In this document: positions 41,386 through 50,460 of the stretch, piece after piece | Layout of the letters: every line of letters begins with the position of its first letter | Numbering within the stretch: the stretch's first letter is position 1 | DNA from: Mycolicibacterium hippocampi | Lineage (GTDB): Bacteria > Actinomycetota > Actinomycetes > Mycobacteriales > Mycobacteriaceae | Assembly: GCF_010723735.1 (NCBI RefSeq) | Contig: NZ_BLLB01000002.1 | Location: forward strand, 3,906,001 to 3,970,000 | Length of the DNA stretch: 64,000 nucleotides | Direction: 5' to 3' | The notes under the pieces: model-generated | The model's database searches: none | The model's input: the letters and a program-made list of their open reading frames with translations, nothing else | Told to the model about the DNA's origin: nothing | Program-made: the position numbers and the translations under genes

Positions 41386-43011
41386 TCAGTCGAGCAGGCC
41401 GTGCCGGGTGGCATAGGACACCGCTGCCGCCCGCGACGGTGTGCGCAGCTTGGTCCGGATGTTCGCCACGTGTCGATGCACAGTGTGGGGGCTCAGGAAG
41501 AGCCGCTCGGCGATCTGGCCGTCACCGAGTCCCTGGGCCACCAGGCGCAGGATCTCCACCTCACGCGTGCTGAGCTCGTCAGCCGAGGACCCGGCCCCGT
41601 CCCGCGGCGATCGGAGAAGCGCCATCGCCTCGAGTGCGGCGCGGGACTCCCCGTCGGCGCGCGCGCCGTGGCCGAGCGCCTGCAGCGCCGCAGCCAGAAC
41701 CATCCGCACGCACGCCTCGTCATAGGGTGCCGAACACGCCGTGAACAGATCGGCGGAATCCTCAGCGGCCTGGCGGGCACCGTCGTGATCACCCACCGCT
41801 GCAAGGACGTTGGCGCGCACGTGGAGGCTGCGCGCGCGCATGTACGGTGTCCCGAGCCGCACCGCCAGGCCTTCGATCTCCTCGACCACCGCGATCGCAC
41901 CACCGGTGGCTCCTGCCGCGGCGTGAGCGCGCGCACGGAGCTCCAGTGCGGGGAAGCGCTCGAGAATGCTCGCATCGCCGAGGTTGCGCAGCACACGGTC
42001 GGCCGCGTCGGCTGCCGCGTCCGCGTCCCCGCCGGCAAGGTTCAGCTCGCCGAGGGCCAGAAGAGCCTGCGGCGCGGGCAGCGCGCTCTCGAAAAGCTTG
42101 CGCGCCTCGCCGAGGTCACCCTGCGACGCGCGCAACCGACCGAGACGCACCGCACTCGGTGCCGCGAGGGCAGGACGAGTGATGCGCAGGTCCTCGATGG
42201 CGCTGACGAGTTCCTGCTCGGCCGAGACCCAATCACCTCGGGTCGCAAGCACATCGCCGTAGGCGGTGCGGCACACGCCGAAGAAGTGCCGCGCCTGCCA
42301 CACCTCCGACAACTTGTGCAACGCGCGGCACCACTGCGCCGCCCGCCCGAAGTCGCCCACGTTCGCGCACACCGACACGGTGTGGCAGAGTGCCCAGCCC
42401 GGCGCGGCGATCTCGGAGAAGTCCTCGGCGACAGCCAATGCCGCGCACTCGTCGAGGCGCTGTAGCCCCTCCTCCACCGCACCGAGTGCGACGAGTGCAC
42501 TTCCCAGTATCGCCAAGCCGACGACCTCCACGCCGACGTCCGGGATTCGGCCCGCCAATTCGACCGCCTCACGCGCCTTTGTCATCGCGGTCGCCGGATC
42601 GGACTCGCAGAGCAACGCGATATCTGCCTCCAGCAGCAGGTTGTAGCCCTGCTCGGGGCACGGCGCGAGATCTCCGGTGAGCGACCGCGCCCGTCTCAGC
42701 CACGCGGTAGCCACCGCGTCATCGCCCAGGAAGTCCAGATGATCCGAGGCCAGCCACATCGCCATCCGCGCCGCACCGCACGCGTCTGCTCGTTGTTGAT
42801 AGCAGCGATACGCCCGCTCGCGCGCGACGAACACCACGTCCTGATCGCCCTGCCACCATGCAGCGCGACTCAGACCCTCCCACGCCTCAGCCGCATCCCC
42901 GCTAGCCACAGCCTCTTCGAAACAGGCACGCGCCTGCGCCCAGTTCGCGCGCTCGAGCGCCGCGCGGCCCGCCGCGACAGGGTCGGACTCGGTGAACGGC
43001 GTCGCGTTCAT
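41386..43011 (-). CDS. TPR-containing LuxR-family regulator
   Basis: About 541 residues. Most of the chain is a superhelix of TPR-like pairs (ALERANWAQARACFEEAVASG, AEQELVSAIEDLRI, LGEARKLFESAL), and the C-terminal 65 residues are a LuxR-type HTH: LSTREVEILRLVAQGLGDGQIAERLFLS followed by TVHRHVANIRTKL (two parts of one domain). No P-loop is present, unlike full-length MalT/LAL regulators. It lies 79 bp upstream of the FAD oxidase on the same strand and probably regulates it. The frame runs up to 43068; the ATG at 43011 begins the conserved part. Confidence 0.87.
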   Translation of the reverse strand: MNATPFTESDPVAAGRAALERANWAQARACFEEAVASGDAAEAWEGLSRAAWWQGDQDVVFVARERAYRCYQQRADACGAARMAMWLASDHLDFLGDDAVATAWLRRARSLTGDLAPCPEQGYNLLLEADIALLCESDPATAMTKAREAVELAGRIPDVGVEVVGLAILGSALVALGAVEEGLQRLDECAALAVAEDFSEIAAPGWALCHTVSVCANVGDFGRAAQWCRALHKLSEVWQARHFFGVCRTAYGDVLATRGDWVSAEQELVSAIEDLRITRPALAAPSAVRLGRLRASQGDLGEARKLFESALPAPQALLALGELNLAGGDADAAADAADRVLRNLGDASILERFPALELRARAHAAAGATGGAIAVVEEIEGLAVRLGTPYMRARSLHVRANVLAAVGDHDGARQAAEDSADLFTACSAPYDEACVRMVLAAALQALGHGARADGESRAALEAMALLRSPRDGAGSSADELSTREVEILRLVAQGLGDGQIAERLFLSPHTVHRHVANIRTKLRTPSRAAAVSYATRHGLLD

Positions 43012-43104
43012 GGGCCGACCATACCCGCCACCGATCGACTCCCCCGACATTCCAACCGGCCCAAGCAATCACCACGGCCAAGCATTCTCGCCCTGCGCTG
43101 AGCG

Positions 43105-44733
43105 TCAAGCCTTCTTGCCTGTTGCGGCGTCGTCGTCACCGTCGAGTTCGAGGTAGCCGGGGGCCGCACCGTCGGCGACCTGGTCGGCCAACTCCAGCCC
43201 GGCGCCCGCATACACGTTGAAGGCGATGCCGACACCGTGGTCCTTGGCCCACTGCACCTCGTCGTCGTACCGCGCGACCGCGGCGACCTTGCCGCTGAAC
43301 CCCGACTCGCGCAGGCATTCCAGCGCGGTGACGTTGGCGCCGTGACGCGGCATCGCCAGCACGGCGATGCGCACCGATCCCGAACGCCGGAGCTGATTCC
43401 AGAAGTACAGGTCGGTGGCGTCACCTTCGATGACCCGCAGGCCCTCCGCTGCCAAACGATCGATCCGCGGGCCGTCGTAGTCGACGCCGACGACCCGCAG
43501 CCCGTAGTGATCGGTCAGCCGCTGGTACGCGGCGAACCCGACCCGTCCCATGCCGATCACCACCACCTCGGCGTCGCTGGCGTCGCCGGGGCGTTCCTCC
43601 GGATGCAGCTGGTGTTCGTCCTGCGCGGGAAGTCGGGCGGCGATCTTCTCCACCATCAGGTGCCCGCGGCCGTTGACCAGTGCCGACACCACGAAGCTCA
43701 TGGCCACCGCGATCGACATCTCCACCAGCCAGGCTTCTGCGAGCATCCCGACCGAGACCCCGACCGACACCACGATCAACCCGAACTCGGAGTAGTTCAT
43801 CAGGCTCAGCCCGGACAGCAGCGCGGTGCGGTACCGCAGCTTCAGGCGTGACAACAGCAGCACATACCAGGCCGCCTTGAACGGCAGCAGCAGCACCATC
43901 AGCGCCGCGACACCGATGGACGGCAGGTCCGGCAGCCCTGTCAACCCGATGGACACGAAGAACCCGACGAGAAGCAGTTCCTTGATGTGGAACAGCGACC
44001 GGGCGAGCTCGGAGGAAGCCGGGTGCGACGCCAGGAGCACCCCGATGATCAGCGCGCCGAGGTCGCCCTTCAAACCGAGCGCGGAGAACAACGCATACCC
44101 GGGCACCAGGGCCATCACGATGCCGAACAGCGACTGCATCTCACCGTGGCCCAGCCGGCTCCAGATCCTGCGCAGGACCCGGGTGAGCGGCCACAGGCCC
44201 ACCAGTGCCAGCGCCCACGGGCTGGGCAGCTGACCGCTGGTTGCGGTCAGGAAGACCACGGCGATGATGTCCTGCATCACCAGGATGCCGATGGCGACGC
44301 GACCGTAGAGCGCGTGCGATTCGCCCCGCTCCTCGAGGACCTTGACCACGAAGACCGTGCTCGAGAACGACAGCGCGAAGGCCAGCAGGGCGATCGTCTG
44401 CATGCTCTGGCCCGCCAGCATCGCCACTCCGGCCACGGCGGCCAGCCACAGGGCGGCACCTCCGAGCACGATGCTGAGCGTCATGTGCACCGATGTGGTC
44501 AACCAGACCTCGCGGCGCAGCAGGATGCGCACATCCAGCTTCAGACCGATCGCGAACAACAACAGCGTCACACCCAGATCCGCCAACACGTCCAGTTGCG
44601 GCAGTTCTTCGACACCGACGGCGTTGATGACGAACCCCGCTGCCAGGAACCCGACCAGCGGTGGCAGACGTGCCACCAGGGCCAGACCGCCGAGACCGAA
44701 CGTGATGACGAGATAGATGGCGACAGCTGTCAT
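43105..44733 (-). CDS. CPA2-family cation:proton antiporter with RCK/TrkA-N domain
   Basis: A 542-residue KefB/KefC-type protein: about 12 membrane segments (VTLLLFAIGLKLDVRILL, ALSFSSTVFVVKVLEERGE, LLVGFFVSIGLTGLPDLP) and a C-terminal Rossmann domain (VVVIGMGRVGFAAYQRL, GVDYDGPRIDRL, DATDLYFWNQL) that binds nucleotide to gate transport. It likely exports K+ or Na+ in exchange for protons. ATG at 44733 has AAGGAG 9 nt upstream. It diverges from the MgtE gene, so this locus handles cation balance. Confidence 0.92.
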   Translation of the reverse strand: MTAVAIYLVITFGLGGLALVARLPPLVGFLAAGFVINAVGVEELPQLDVLADLGVTLLLFAIGLKLDVRILLRREVWLTTSVHMTLSIVLGGAALWLAAVAGVAMLAGQSMQTIALLAFALSFSSTVFVVKVLEERGESHALYGRVAIGILVMQDIIAVVFLTATSGQLPSPWALALVGLWPLTRVLRRIWSRLGHGEMQSLFGIVMALVPGYALFSALGLKGDLGALIIGVLLASHPASSELARSLFHIKELLLVGFFVSIGLTGLPDLPSIGVAALMVLLLPFKAAWYVLLLSRLKLRYRTALLSGLSLMNYSEFGLIVVSVGVSVGMLAEAWLVEMSIAVAMSFVVSALVNGRGHLMVEKIAARLPAQDEHQLHPEERPGDASDAEVVVIGMGRVGFAAYQRLTDHYGLRVVGVDYDGPRIDRLAAEGLRVIEGDATDLYFWNQLRRSGSVRIAVLAMPRHGANVTALECLRESGFSGKVAAVARYDDEVQWAKDHGVGIAFNVYAGAGLELADQVADGAAPGYLELDGDDDAATGKKA

Positions 44734-44894
44734 CCGCGATCTCCTTGCTCATTGGTTACCGCACTTGACGATTGGCCTCGAGGCCGGCTGGCCCAGCCGA
44801 CGTCACGGTCCAAGCATCCAATCGTGTTCAATGATCTGCATGTCGAGTCGGCAGCCACGCTGGGCCCGCCCACCCCACGTCAGGACCGTACGCG

Positions 44895-46253
44895 GTGAAT
44901 GAAGCCGACGCACAACTGCGCGAAGCGGTCAGCCGGGCAGTGGATCGCGCCATCGACGACGGTGAGGTGTCCGCATTGACCGAGCTGGTCAAGACGCTGT
45001 CATCAGCCGATGTGGTGAACCTGATCGAGCGATCCGACAGCGAACACCAGGCTGTGCTGTACCGGATGCTGCCCAAGGGCCAGGCCCTCGAGGTGTTCGA
45101 GAGGTTGGATGCGAGCCTGCAGCGTGATCTGGTCGGGGCTTTGCAGGACGACACCGTCGCAGCGCTGTTCGCCGATTTGGACCCCGACGACCGGGTGGAG
45201 CTGCTCGACGAGCTTCCGGCCACCGTCGCGCGCCGACTCCTCAAAGGACTGCCGCCGGAGGAACGCGAGAAGACGGCCGGCATCCTCGGTTACCCGCTGA
45301 GGTCGATCGGCCGCCGGATGAGCCCGGAGTTCGTGGCGCTTCGACCCGAACTGACCACAGCCGAGGCACTGGTGCGGGTGACACGCCACCTCGACGACGC
45401 CGAGACCGTCTACACGCTTCCGGTCGCCGACGAGCACCGAAAGCTCATCGGCACCGCCGGGCTGCGGGACCTGCTGAACGCGCCGCCCGGCACGACCGTC
45501 GCCGAGGTGATGCACCAGGCGCACTGGGTGCGTGCCTCCGACGATGCCGAAGCCGCCGCGCGCCACTGCGCCGACCTCAAGGTGTTGGCGCTGCCCGTGG
45601 TGGACAACGAGAACCGCCTCATCGGGATCCTGACCGTGGACGATGCGCTGCAGATCCTGGAGGACGCCGAGTCGGAGGATCAGGCCCGCATCAGCGGCGT
45701 GGAACCTCTGCGGCGGCCGTACCTCACCGCGCCGGTCGGCAGCCTGGTCCGGTCGCGGGTGGTGTGGCTGCTGGTTCTGGCCATCGGCGCCACGTTGACC
45801 GTCCAGGTCCTGGAGGTCTTCGAGCACACCCTGTCCCAGGTGGTGGCGCTGGCCCTGTTCGTCCCGCTGTTGATCGGCACCGGCGGCAACACGGGCAATC
45901 AGGCCGCCACCACGGTGACCCGCGGGCTGGCTCTCGGCGACGTCGAACCGTCAGATCTGTTCAAGGTGCTGTTTCGGGAGTTCCGGGTGGGTCTGTCGCT
46001 CGGATTGCTCCTCGGAGCGGTCGCGTTCGCCGCCACCAGCATGATCTACGACCGTCAGCTCGGCACCGTGATCGGTCTGACGCTGCTCAGTGTCTGCACG
46101 ATGGCGGCCACGGTGGGCGGCGTGATGCCGCTGCTGGCGCGGACGATCCGCGCCGACCCCGCGGTGTTCTCCAATCCGTTCATCACGACGTTCGTCGACG
46201 CAACCGGCCTGCTGATCTACTTCCTCATCGCCAAGGCCGTGCTCGGCATCTGA
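44895..46253 (+). CDS. mgtE: MgtE-family magnesium channel
   Basis: A 452-residue Mg2+ channel: cytosolic MgtE_N superhelix (residues about 25-130: RMLPKGQALEVFERLD, LLDELPATVARRLLKGL), a CBS pair (about 135-260: VYTLPVADEHRKLIGTAG, ALPVVDNENRLIGIL), and a five-helix pore domain with PLLIGTGGNTGNQAATT, the MgtE selectivity signature. The N and CBS domains sense intracellular Mg2+. It starts at GTG and is followed 71 bp downstream by a small mycobacterial protein. Confidence 0.94.
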   Translation: MNEADAQLREAVSRAVDRAIDDGEVSALTELVKTLSSADVVNLIERSDSEHQAVLYRMLPKGQALEVFERLDASLQRDLVGALQDDTVAALFADLDPDDRVELLDELPATVARRLLKGLPPEEREKTAGILGYPLRSIGRRMSPEFVALRPELTTAEALVRVTRHLDDAETVYTLPVADEHRKLIGTAGLRDLLNAPPGTTVAEVMHQAHWVRASDDAEAAARHCADLKVLALPVVDNENRLIGILTVDDALQILEDAESEDQARISGVEPLRRPYLTAPVGSLVRSRVVWLLVLAIGATLTVQVLEVFEHTLSQVVALALFVPLLIGTGGNTGNQAATTVTRGLALGDVEPSDLFKVLFREFRVGLSLGLLLGAVAFAATSMIYDRQLGTVIGLTLLSVCTMAATVGGVMPLLARTIRADPAVFSNPFITTFVDATGLLIYFLIAKAVLGI

Positions 46254-46324
46254 TATCCATCCACCACGGGAAAATTCGCGGCAACCGACCCACCGGACCC
46301 GCGGCGTGCGGCATGGTTGACGCC

Positions 46325-46744
46325 ATGGCGAGCCAGAAGGTTCCGAGCCCACAGGACATCAAGGCCGCGGCACAGGCGGCCGCCGGGACCGCACAGGCGG
46401 TTGCCTCGGGGGCCATGCGGATCCCACCCGCGTCGATACAACTTGCTGCCGAGCTTCCCGACCTCATCGAGAATCTGGTCACCGCCACCGAGCGGCTCAA
46501 CATCGCGATCGACCGGGCGGAGCGCTACCTCGCCCTCGCCGATCCGATGATCCGGACCATGGATGCTCTACTGCCTCAGCTGGAGGCCCTGGTCGCCACC
46601 GGAAACGACGTCTACACCGCCGTGTCGTCCGTTCCCGGAGTCTCCACGCTGGGACGGCTGGCTACCCGTGGTTCGGATGCGGCGCAGAAGAGTCGACCCG
46701 CCCGAGGTCGTTCCAGCCCGAAAAAGTCCCAGGGCATGTCCTAG
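46325..46744 (+). CDS. Conserved mycobacterial helical protein, function unknown
   Basis: A 139-residue protein made of amphipathic helices: PSPQDIKAAAQAAAGTAQAV, AAELPDLIENLVTATERLNIAIDRAERY (start and end shown), DALLPQLEALVATGNDVYTAV, and a basic tail RPARGRSSPKKSQ. The pattern resembles phasin-like or lipid-droplet-associated proteins. No signal peptide. ATG at 46325, with an alternative at 46313. Whether it is co-transcribed with mgtE is not clear. Confidence 0.7.
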   Translation: MASQKVPSPQDIKAAAQAAAGTAQAVASGAMRIPPASIQLAAELPDLIENLVTATERLNIAIDRAERYLALADPMIRTMDALLPQLEALVATGNDVYTAVSSVPGVSTLGRLATRGSDAAQKSRPARGRSSPKKSQGMS

Positions 46745-46758
46745 GACATATCGTCGGC

Positions 46759-48159
46759 TCAGGCAGCCGAGCGGAGGGCGCGTTGGGTATCGGCCCTTCC
46801 TGCCCCTCTGTGCAGCGCGATGAGCGAGCCCGACCGGACCACACCCAGCGGCCCGGTACCCGCGAAGCGCGCGATGCCCGATACCCGCATCGCAAAGCCT
46901 GCCTTGGCGTTCCGGTATCCGACGCGGATGCCGGCGCCGAACATCACGACCAGACCGGCGAGCCCGGGAAGCGCACCGGTGGCCAGTGCCCACAGGGACA
47001 GTGGCACCAGCAGTGCGCCGAACGCGCGATCGATGAACGACTGGTGTTCACCCATCCGCGCGGCGAGAGGCGACGGCGCGGTCTCCGGTGAGGCCGCGAA
47101 AGCACTGAAGGCCGAAGACGTCAACGCTCCCGATCTCGACGGCTCGCTCAGGTCGCCGAACAGCAGCTCTGCGGTCATCGGCAGCGTCATCGGCGACGGC
47201 ACCGTCGTGTCGGGGACCGGGGTGACGGCCTCGGGCAGGATCTCGAGGCGACTCTCGTGAGGCCCGCCGATCATCCCGGGATTGGTGCCGATGACCTCGA
47301 CACCGAGCATCGCGGCGAGGTCGGCGGCGAGGTCAGAGGGCAACTGCCTGACGGCGGTCGCGGACTCCGACACAGAGGCCATGACGGTCTCCAGCAGCGC
47401 GATGACATCCGAGATCGGCGTCTCGGAGAAGGGCAGCGAGAAGACCACCGGGGGCACCGCGGCAGCAGCGCTGCCCAGAGACACCACGACTGTCGTCATC
47501 GTCGTGAACACGCGGATCAGCGGCCTGGGTTCGGCCGCCGCCGTCTCCTGCTCTTCGGCCGATCCGTACGGGGACGCCGAATCGGAACCGGTAGTTTCCG
47601 GTGAGCTGTCCTCCGTCGGCGCAGCAGATTGCGCGCCACCGGAGTCATCGGTCTCGGGTGCCGGCGACCCGGCCGCCACGTCCGCCGCATCGTCGGAAGC
47701 GGGCTCTGCCCGATCCGGGGTTGCCGCAGCGGTCTCGTCGGCCGGTTTCTCCTCGACAGGCTCGGCCTCGTCCGCGACCGCGACCTCGTCCGCGACCATG
47801 TCGTCGAGGACGTCCTCGACGACGGGCGCCGATTCCGCGCCCTCCTCGGTGGCCGTCGCGGCTTCGTCGTCGGCTTCTGTGTCTCGGGTCTTGACGCGAT
47901 CGGCACCCCGGGCAGACCCGAAGACGCGATCGCGGTGGGACTCGACAGCGCTCGTGGCGCTGCGCACGACATCGCGCAAGGTGGTCCTGGCCGATTCACG
48001 ACTGCCGGTGCCGGAGGATTCCGACGAGCTGGTTCGATCCTGTCCGGTACGGGTGGTGGTATCGCCGGTGTCCGCCGCAGCCACGGCACCGCCCGCGCCC
48101 CCCATGAGGAGCGCGGTCGAGAGCACAAGCGCGCCGGTCGCGCCGCGTAAGCGCCGCAT
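46759..48159 (-). CDS. Large secreted low-complexity acidic protein
   Basis: A 466-residue exported protein: signal peptide (RRLRGATGALVLSTALLMGGAG...VAAA), then about 180 residues dominated by Glu, Asp, Ala, Ser and Thr (for example EEGAESAPVVEDVLDDMVAD), a moderately hydrophobic middle (TTVVVSLGSAAAAVPPVVF) and a C-terminal membrane segment (LLVPLSLWALATGALPGLAGL) with a GIRVGYRNAKAGFAMR tail. This layout is recurrent in fast-growing mycobacteria for surface-associated proteins of unknown role. It is convergent with the preceding helical protein, 14 bp apart. Confidence 0.72.
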   Translation of the reverse strand: MRRLRGATGALVLSTALLMGGAGGAVAAADTGDTTTRTGQDRTSSSESSGTGSRESARTTLRDVVRSATSAVESHRDRVFGSARGADRVKTRDTEADDEAATATEEGAESAPVVEDVLDDMVADEVAVADEAEPVEEKPADETAAATPDRAEPASDDAADVAAGSPAPETDDSGGAQSAAPTEDSSPETTGSDSASPYGSAEEQETAAAEPRPLIRVFTTMTTVVVSLGSAAAAVPPVVFSLPFSETPISDVIALLETVMASVSESATAVRQLPSDLAADLAAMLGVEVIGTNPGMIGGPHESRLEILPEAVTPVPDTTVPSPMTLPMTAELLFGDLSEPSRSGALTSSAFSAFAASPETAPSPLAARMGEHQSFIDRAFGALLVPLSLWALATGALPGLAGLVVMFGAGIRVGYRNAKAGFAMRVSGIARFAGTGPLGVVRSGSLIALHRGAGRADTQRALRSAA

Positions 48160-48312
48160 CAGTGAAACCTTCCCTCACCCCGAACTGGATCCTGGTCGCC
48201 ATCCTGGCTGCGTAGCAGAACCACAATTGTCGCATGCGCGACCCATCAGCAGGAACAATCCGGAAACCCACATGATTCTGGCGCGCACAGCAAAGGATTC
48301 GTCAACGCCTGG

Positions 48313-48795
48313 CTACGCCGGCGTGCTCGAGGTCCCGGCGTTCTCGAGGCCCCGTCCGGAGTCCTGGGGCTCGTCTGCGGAGGCGCTGCGCCGTCCGAGC
48401 AGATTGTCGAGTGCCCACGCTCCCCCGCCGGCAAGGGCCAGCAGCAGGAACGCGAAGCAGTACAGCACCGCCGACTCCCCACCGTTCTGGATGGGCAGCA
48501 GCCCGTCGGGTTGGTGCCGCCAGAAGTATGCCACCGCCATCGTGCCGGAAGCGATGAATGCTGCTGCACGAGTGAATAATCCGGACATCACCAACAATCC
48601 TGCGACCACCTCGATGAGTCCGGCCCACCACGAGGGCCACGCCCCGAACTGCGCCGTGCTGCCAACTCCCGGCGGCCAGCCGAAGAGCTTCACCGTTCCG
48701 TGCAGCGCGAACAGAAACCCTGCCACCACTCGGAACACGAACAATCCGACGGATGCATAGATGCCCGTTGTCGGGGCGCTCGGGATGCGTGCCAT
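48313..48795 (-). CDS. DoxX-family membrane protein
   Basis: A 160-residue protein with four membrane helices: VGLFVFRVVAGFLFALHGTVKLF, WAGLIEVVAGLLVMSGLF, AAFIASGTMAVAYF and VLYCFAFLLLALAGGGAWALD. The sequence RVVAGFLFALHG is the DoxX opening motif. In M. tuberculosis a DoxX protein forms a membrane oxidoreductase complex with SodA and SseA; no such partners are adjacent here, so only the family assignment is safe. A short Ser/Glu tail follows the last helix. Confidence 0.85.
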   Translation of the reverse strand: MARIPSAPTTGIYASVGLFVFRVVAGFLFALHGTVKLFGWPPGVGSTAQFGAWPSWWAGLIEVVAGLLVMSGLFTRAAAFIASGTMAVAYFWRHQPDGLLPIQNGGESAVLYCFAFLLLALAGGGAWALDNLLGRRSASADEPQDSGRGLENAGTSSTPA

Positions 48796-49030
48796 GCCGC
48801 TACGCTATGGCAATCGGTCGCCGGGCGGGGGGCTACGTCCGTGATGTCACGGCGGACCCGCAAACCCCTAACGCCCCACCTGGCAAGCATTCTGGGGGGG
48901 AGCCACCGCCGACCAGCACAGTCCTGGGGTGGATGAGCGTCGGGCGTTGGGCTCCGCGTCCGGACAAGAGCGATACCGTGTGACGACGTGCGGCGACCTC
49001 GGCCGCGCAGGACCAGACATGAGGTGTGTG

Positions 49031-49438
49031 ATGCATCCGTTCCGCAAGGCCGTCGAAGCTCGCGACGAAGCCGCCATCGAAGCCTTGTTGGCCGATGATG
49101 TCGTGTTCACCAGTCCGGTTGCCTTCAAGCCCTACCCGGGAAAGCCCATGACCGCGGCGATCCTGCGCGCCGTGATGCGGGTGCTCGAGGACTTCCGCTA
49201 TGTCCGCGAGATCACCGACAGCAATGGCCGCGACCACGCCCTGGTGTTCGAGGCGACGGTGGCCGGCAAGCATATCTCCGGGTGCGATTTCCTCCATGTC
49301 GACGACGCCGGACTGATCGACGACTTCATGGTGATGGTGCGCCCACTGTCAGGGGCGACGGTGCTGGCCGAGGCGATGGGCGCCCAGTTCGAACGAATTC
49401 AGCGCGAGGCCCTCGAAGCCGACCAGCGCGCGCGCTGA
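49031..49438 (+). CDS. SnoaL/NTF2-like protein
   Basis: A 135-residue cone-fold protein: HPFRKAVEARDEAAIEALLADDVVFTSPV is the family opening (helix and first strand), and the strands YVREITDSNGRDHALVFEATV and ISGCDFLHVDDAGLIDDFMVMVRP follow. Such proteins are small-molecule isomerases, hydrolases or binding proteins. ATG at 49031 with GAGGTG upstream; another in-frame ATG is at 49019. It converges with the hydrolase gene (11-bp gap). The substrate is unknown. Confidence 0.82.
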   Translation: MHPFRKAVEARDEAAIEALLADDVVFTSPVAFKPYPGKPMTAAILRAVMRVLEDFRYVREITDSNGRDHALVFEATVAGKHISGCDFLHVDDAGLIDDFMVMVRPLSGATVLAEAMGAQFERIQREALEADQRAR

Positions 49439-49449
49439 CGCCGGCGGTC

Positions 49450-50274
49450 TCAGGACCTGATGAACTCCAGAATGTCGCGGTTGATCACATCGGCATGAGT
49501 GGTGGGCATTCCGTGCGGAAACCCGTTGTAGGTCTTCAGGGTTCCGTTGGGCAGCAACTGCGCGGACAGCGGCCCGGAATCGTCATACGGAACCACCTGG
49601 TCGTCGTCGCCGTGCATGACCAGCACCGGTAGCTGAATTCTCTTCAGATCCGCGGTGAAATCCGTCTGGGAGAACGCCACGACGCCGTCGTAGTGTGCCT
49701 TGGCGCCACCCATCATGCCCTGGCGCCACCAGTTGGCGATGAGCGCTTCGACGGGTTCGACGCCGTCCCGGTTGAAGCCGTAGAACGGGCCTTCGGGAAC
49801 CGCGCGGTAGAACCCGGAGCGGTTGGTGGCCACCTGGGTCTGGAAGTCGTCGAACACCGCCTTGGGCAGCCCGCCCGGGTTGGCGTCGGTCTGCACCATC
49901 AGCGGGGGCACCGCGGCGATCAGCACGGCCTTGGCGGCGCGCCCCTCCCCGTGGCGGGCCAGGAATCGAACCACCTCTCCGCCCCCGGTGGAGTGTCCGA
50001 CGTGCACCGCATCTCGCAACTCCAGATGCCTGACCACAGCGGCGAGATCATCGGCGTAGTGATCCATGTCGTGGCCGTCGGCGACCTGGGTGGAACGGCC
50101 GTGACCGCGCCGGTCGTGGGCCACCACCCGGTAGCCCTTGTCGAGGAAGAACATCAGCTGGGCGTCCCAGTCGTCAGATGACAGCGGCCACCCGTGGCTG
50201 AAGACGATCGGCTGACCCGAACCCCAATCCTTGTAGAAGATCTCCACACCATCGTCGGTGGTCACTGTGGGCAT
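49450..50274 (-). CDS. Alpha/beta hydrolase of the non-heme chloroperoxidase/arylesterase type
   Basis: A 274-residue hydrolase. Catalytic triad positions are clear: nucleophile Ser in VGHSTGGGE, Asp in VMHGDDDQVVP, and His in GFPHGMPTTHAD. The oxyanion region FSHGWPLSSDDWDAQL and DRRGHGRSTQVADGHDM mark the cofactor-free chloroperoxidase/esterase family; family members have esterase or perhydrolase activity. ATG start. It diverges from the glycosyltransferase gene. Confidence 0.93.
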   Translation of the reverse strand: MPTVTTDDGVEIFYKDWGSGQPIVFSHGWPLSSDDWDAQLMFFLDKGYRVVAHDRRGHGRSTQVADGHDMDHYADDLAAVVRHLELRDAVHVGHSTGGGEVVRFLARHGEGRAAKAVLIAAVPPLMVQTDANPGGLPKAVFDDFQTQVATNRSGFYRAVPEGPFYGFNRDGVEPVEALIANWWRQGMMGGAKAHYDGVVAFSQTDFTADLKRIQLPVLVMHGDDDQVVPYDDSGPLSAQLLPNGTLKTYNGFPHGMPTTHADVINRDILEFIRS

Positions 50275-50460
50275 CGTGGCTCTTCTCGCTCCGGGGCAAC
50301 CGCCGCTATCCGGGATCGCTTCTCGGGCTGGATGTTACCCGCTCTGCGCGTGCTCGCGCGCGCCGTACGCGATGGACGGCAGCGATTTCCGGACGTTGTT
50401 TTCGGTGGCACCATCACTGCTCACCTGTCGGCAACCCCGGCGTCCTTGTACGTTCGTGCT